64,000 nt of DNA from Herbiconiux ginsengi (GTDB lineage: Bacteria; Actinomycetota; Actinomycetes; Actinomycetales; Microbacteriaceae). Location of the stretch: positions 34,960 to 98,959 of the forward strand of contig NZ_FNPZ01000001.1 of NCBI RefSeq assembly GCF_900107435.1, written 5' to 3'. Position numbers and translations under genes: made by a program. How positions within the stretch are numbered: position 1 is the first letter of the stretch; every line of letters starts with the position of its first letter. The notes under the pieces were generated by a model. The model had not been told where the DNA came from. It was given only the letters and a program-made list of their open reading frames with translations, and searched no databases. Below, piece by piece: positions 63,235-64,000 of the stretch.

Positions 63235-64000
63235 ATGCTCGCTCGGCTCAACCGGGGTGCGACGGTCGGCGCGATCGTCGTGCTGCTGACCGCCGTGCTC
63301 TCCCCGGTGATCGCCGCACCGGCCTCCGCCCACGAGGCCGCGACGGCGCCGACACCGACGTCGACGACGGAGGCCGGCCCGACGCGGCCGTTCGGGTCGC
63401 ACCTCGTCGAGCTCGCCGCAGGAGCCGCGCTCCCGCCGGGCGGCGTCGCGGCCGCCGATGCGGACACGGCTGCCGCATACACCGCGTGGAAGGCGAAGTA
63501 CGTCAAGGCCGGTTGCGGCACGGGTCGCTACTACGTCGACGCCTCCAGCTCCACCGGTTCGATGGTGGTGTCGGAGGGCCAGGGTTACGGCATGGTGGTC
63601 ACCGCCTTGCTGGCCGGCCACGACCCGTCCGCCCGCGCCGTGTTCGACGGGCTCTTCCGCTACGTCGACGACCACCCGAGTGAGGTCGACCCCGAGCTCA
63701 TGGCCTGGCACCAGAAGCCCGATTGCACGAGCATCCCGGGCGACGCCGGATCCGCCACCGACGGCGATCTCGACATCGCGTTCGCGCTGCTGCTCGCCGA
63801 CACCCAGTGGGGCTCCGCCGGCGCGGTCGACTACGCCGCCGAGGCAGCGACGCTCATCGCCGCGATCGAGCGCAGCGAGTTCAACCCCAGCACGCACCTG
63901 CCCCTGCTCGGCGACTGGCCGGCCCCGGGCGACGGATACTGGTTCGCCACGCGCACCTCCGACCTCATGATCGACCACTTCCGCGCCTTCGGAGACGCCA
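63235..64000 (+). CDS. Secreted glycoside hydrolase family 8 enzyme, 3' end beyond window
   Basis: The first 255 codons are visible. A signal peptide (1-31) ends in APASAHEA. The GH8 catalytic domain begins near residue 80. SEGQGYGMVVTALL (about 112-125) contains the catalytic Glu, and ATDGDLDIAFALLLAD (about 181-196) the conserved Asp residues of the clan. MAWHQKPDC and WFATRTSDLMIDHFRAFGD fit as well. GH8 enzymes cleave cellulose, chitosan, xylan or mixed glucans; the specificity cannot be told. A TATCCT box (63192-63197) and a CTCCC/GGGAG hairpin lie in the leader. Confidence 0.9.
   Translation, partial: MLARLNRGATVGAIVVLLTAVLSPVIAAPASAHEAATAPTPTSTTEAGPTRPFGSHLVELAAGAALPPGGVAAADADTAAAYTAWKAKYVKAGCGTGRYYVDASSSTGSMVVSEGQGYGMVVTALLAGHDPSARAVFDGLFRYVDDHPSEVDPELMAWHQKPDCTSIPGDAGSATDGDLDIAFALLLADTQWGSAGAVDYAAEAATLIAAIERSEFNPSTHLPLLGDWPAPGDGYWFATRTSDLMIDHFRAFGDA

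Overview
The window is about 68-70% GC, uses GTG and TTG starts freely and carries the marker genes of a mycothiol-producing, high-GC Gram-positive: mshD, a GlnR-like regulator, carD, an ispD-ispF fusion, senX3-regX3, DUF3027, DUF3263, LytR_C and Eis-like genes. Several blocks follow the mycobacterial order (carD/ispD/ispF/cysS/rlmB with an LpqE-like lipoprotein opposite; serC/DUF3027; gpm/senX3/regX3; glnR/mshD). A class E sortase-type LAETG anchor, CW_binding_2 repeats and the general gene content suggest a Microbacteriaceae-type actinobacterium. The genus cannot be fixed from the sequence alone.

Layout. 1-4 kb: two tandem secreted purple-acid-phosphatase-like metallophosphoesterases, the first cut by the window edge, the second wall-anchored on a Thr/Pro repeat stalk. 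4.2-8.1 kb: an LLM flavin monooxygenase, a VIT1/CCC1 transporter and a secreted cell-wall-binding protein. 8.2-15 kb: the most distinctive locus: a 4'-phosphopantetheinyl transferase, an M1 aminopeptidase, a large Pls/PosA-type single-module peptide synthetase and a divergent TetR regulator. The intergenic region there holds a three-unit PHO-box-like array and a TetR-type palindrome. 15-22.5 kb: an Eis-like acetyltransferase, an F420/DUF385-type protein, a transketolase-like enzyme opposite an Lrp regulator, tRNA-Arg, an HNH nuclease and an NlpC/P60 protein. 22.5-32.3 kb: a DtxR repressor, serC, DUF3027, a Csp fusion, the XPB helicase pair and a two-component system. 32.3-32.9 kb: decayed gene remnants and one copy of a dispersed repeat.

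32.9-45 kb: CIRCE-controlled groEL, a DUF3048 lipoprotein, cspA, LytR_C/DUF3263, msrB, and an ECF41 sigma factor divergent from a membrane protein/NmrA operon with matching promoter motifs on both sides. It continues with an MFS pump, a TM2 protein, tRNA-Thr with a duplicated 3' end, and a DsbA-like protein. 45-53 kb: an MsiK/UgpC-type ATPase, a DUF4032 kinase-like protein, rlmB, cysS, an alpha/beta hydrolase, ispDF, carD and the LpqE-like lipoprotein. 53-57 kb: regX3-senX3 divergent from phoU, then gpmA. 57-64 kb: a methyltransferase, a lipoprotein, an FUSC protein, YgfZ, a nitrobindin-like protein, two small membrane proteins, a GlnR-like regulator, mshD and a truncated GH8 glycosidase.

The parts link through phosphate. 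SenX3-RegX3 is encoded here, and PHO-box-like 11-bp direct repeats stand both in the senX3/phoU gap and upstream of the Pls-like synthetase operon. This suggests that a polyamino-acid-type product, with its own aminopeptidase and PPTase, is made under phosphate limitation. Convergent gene pairs are separated by long, often perfect, inverted repeats. Many starts sit 7-9 nt after a TANNNT hexamer, the signature of leaderless transcription.
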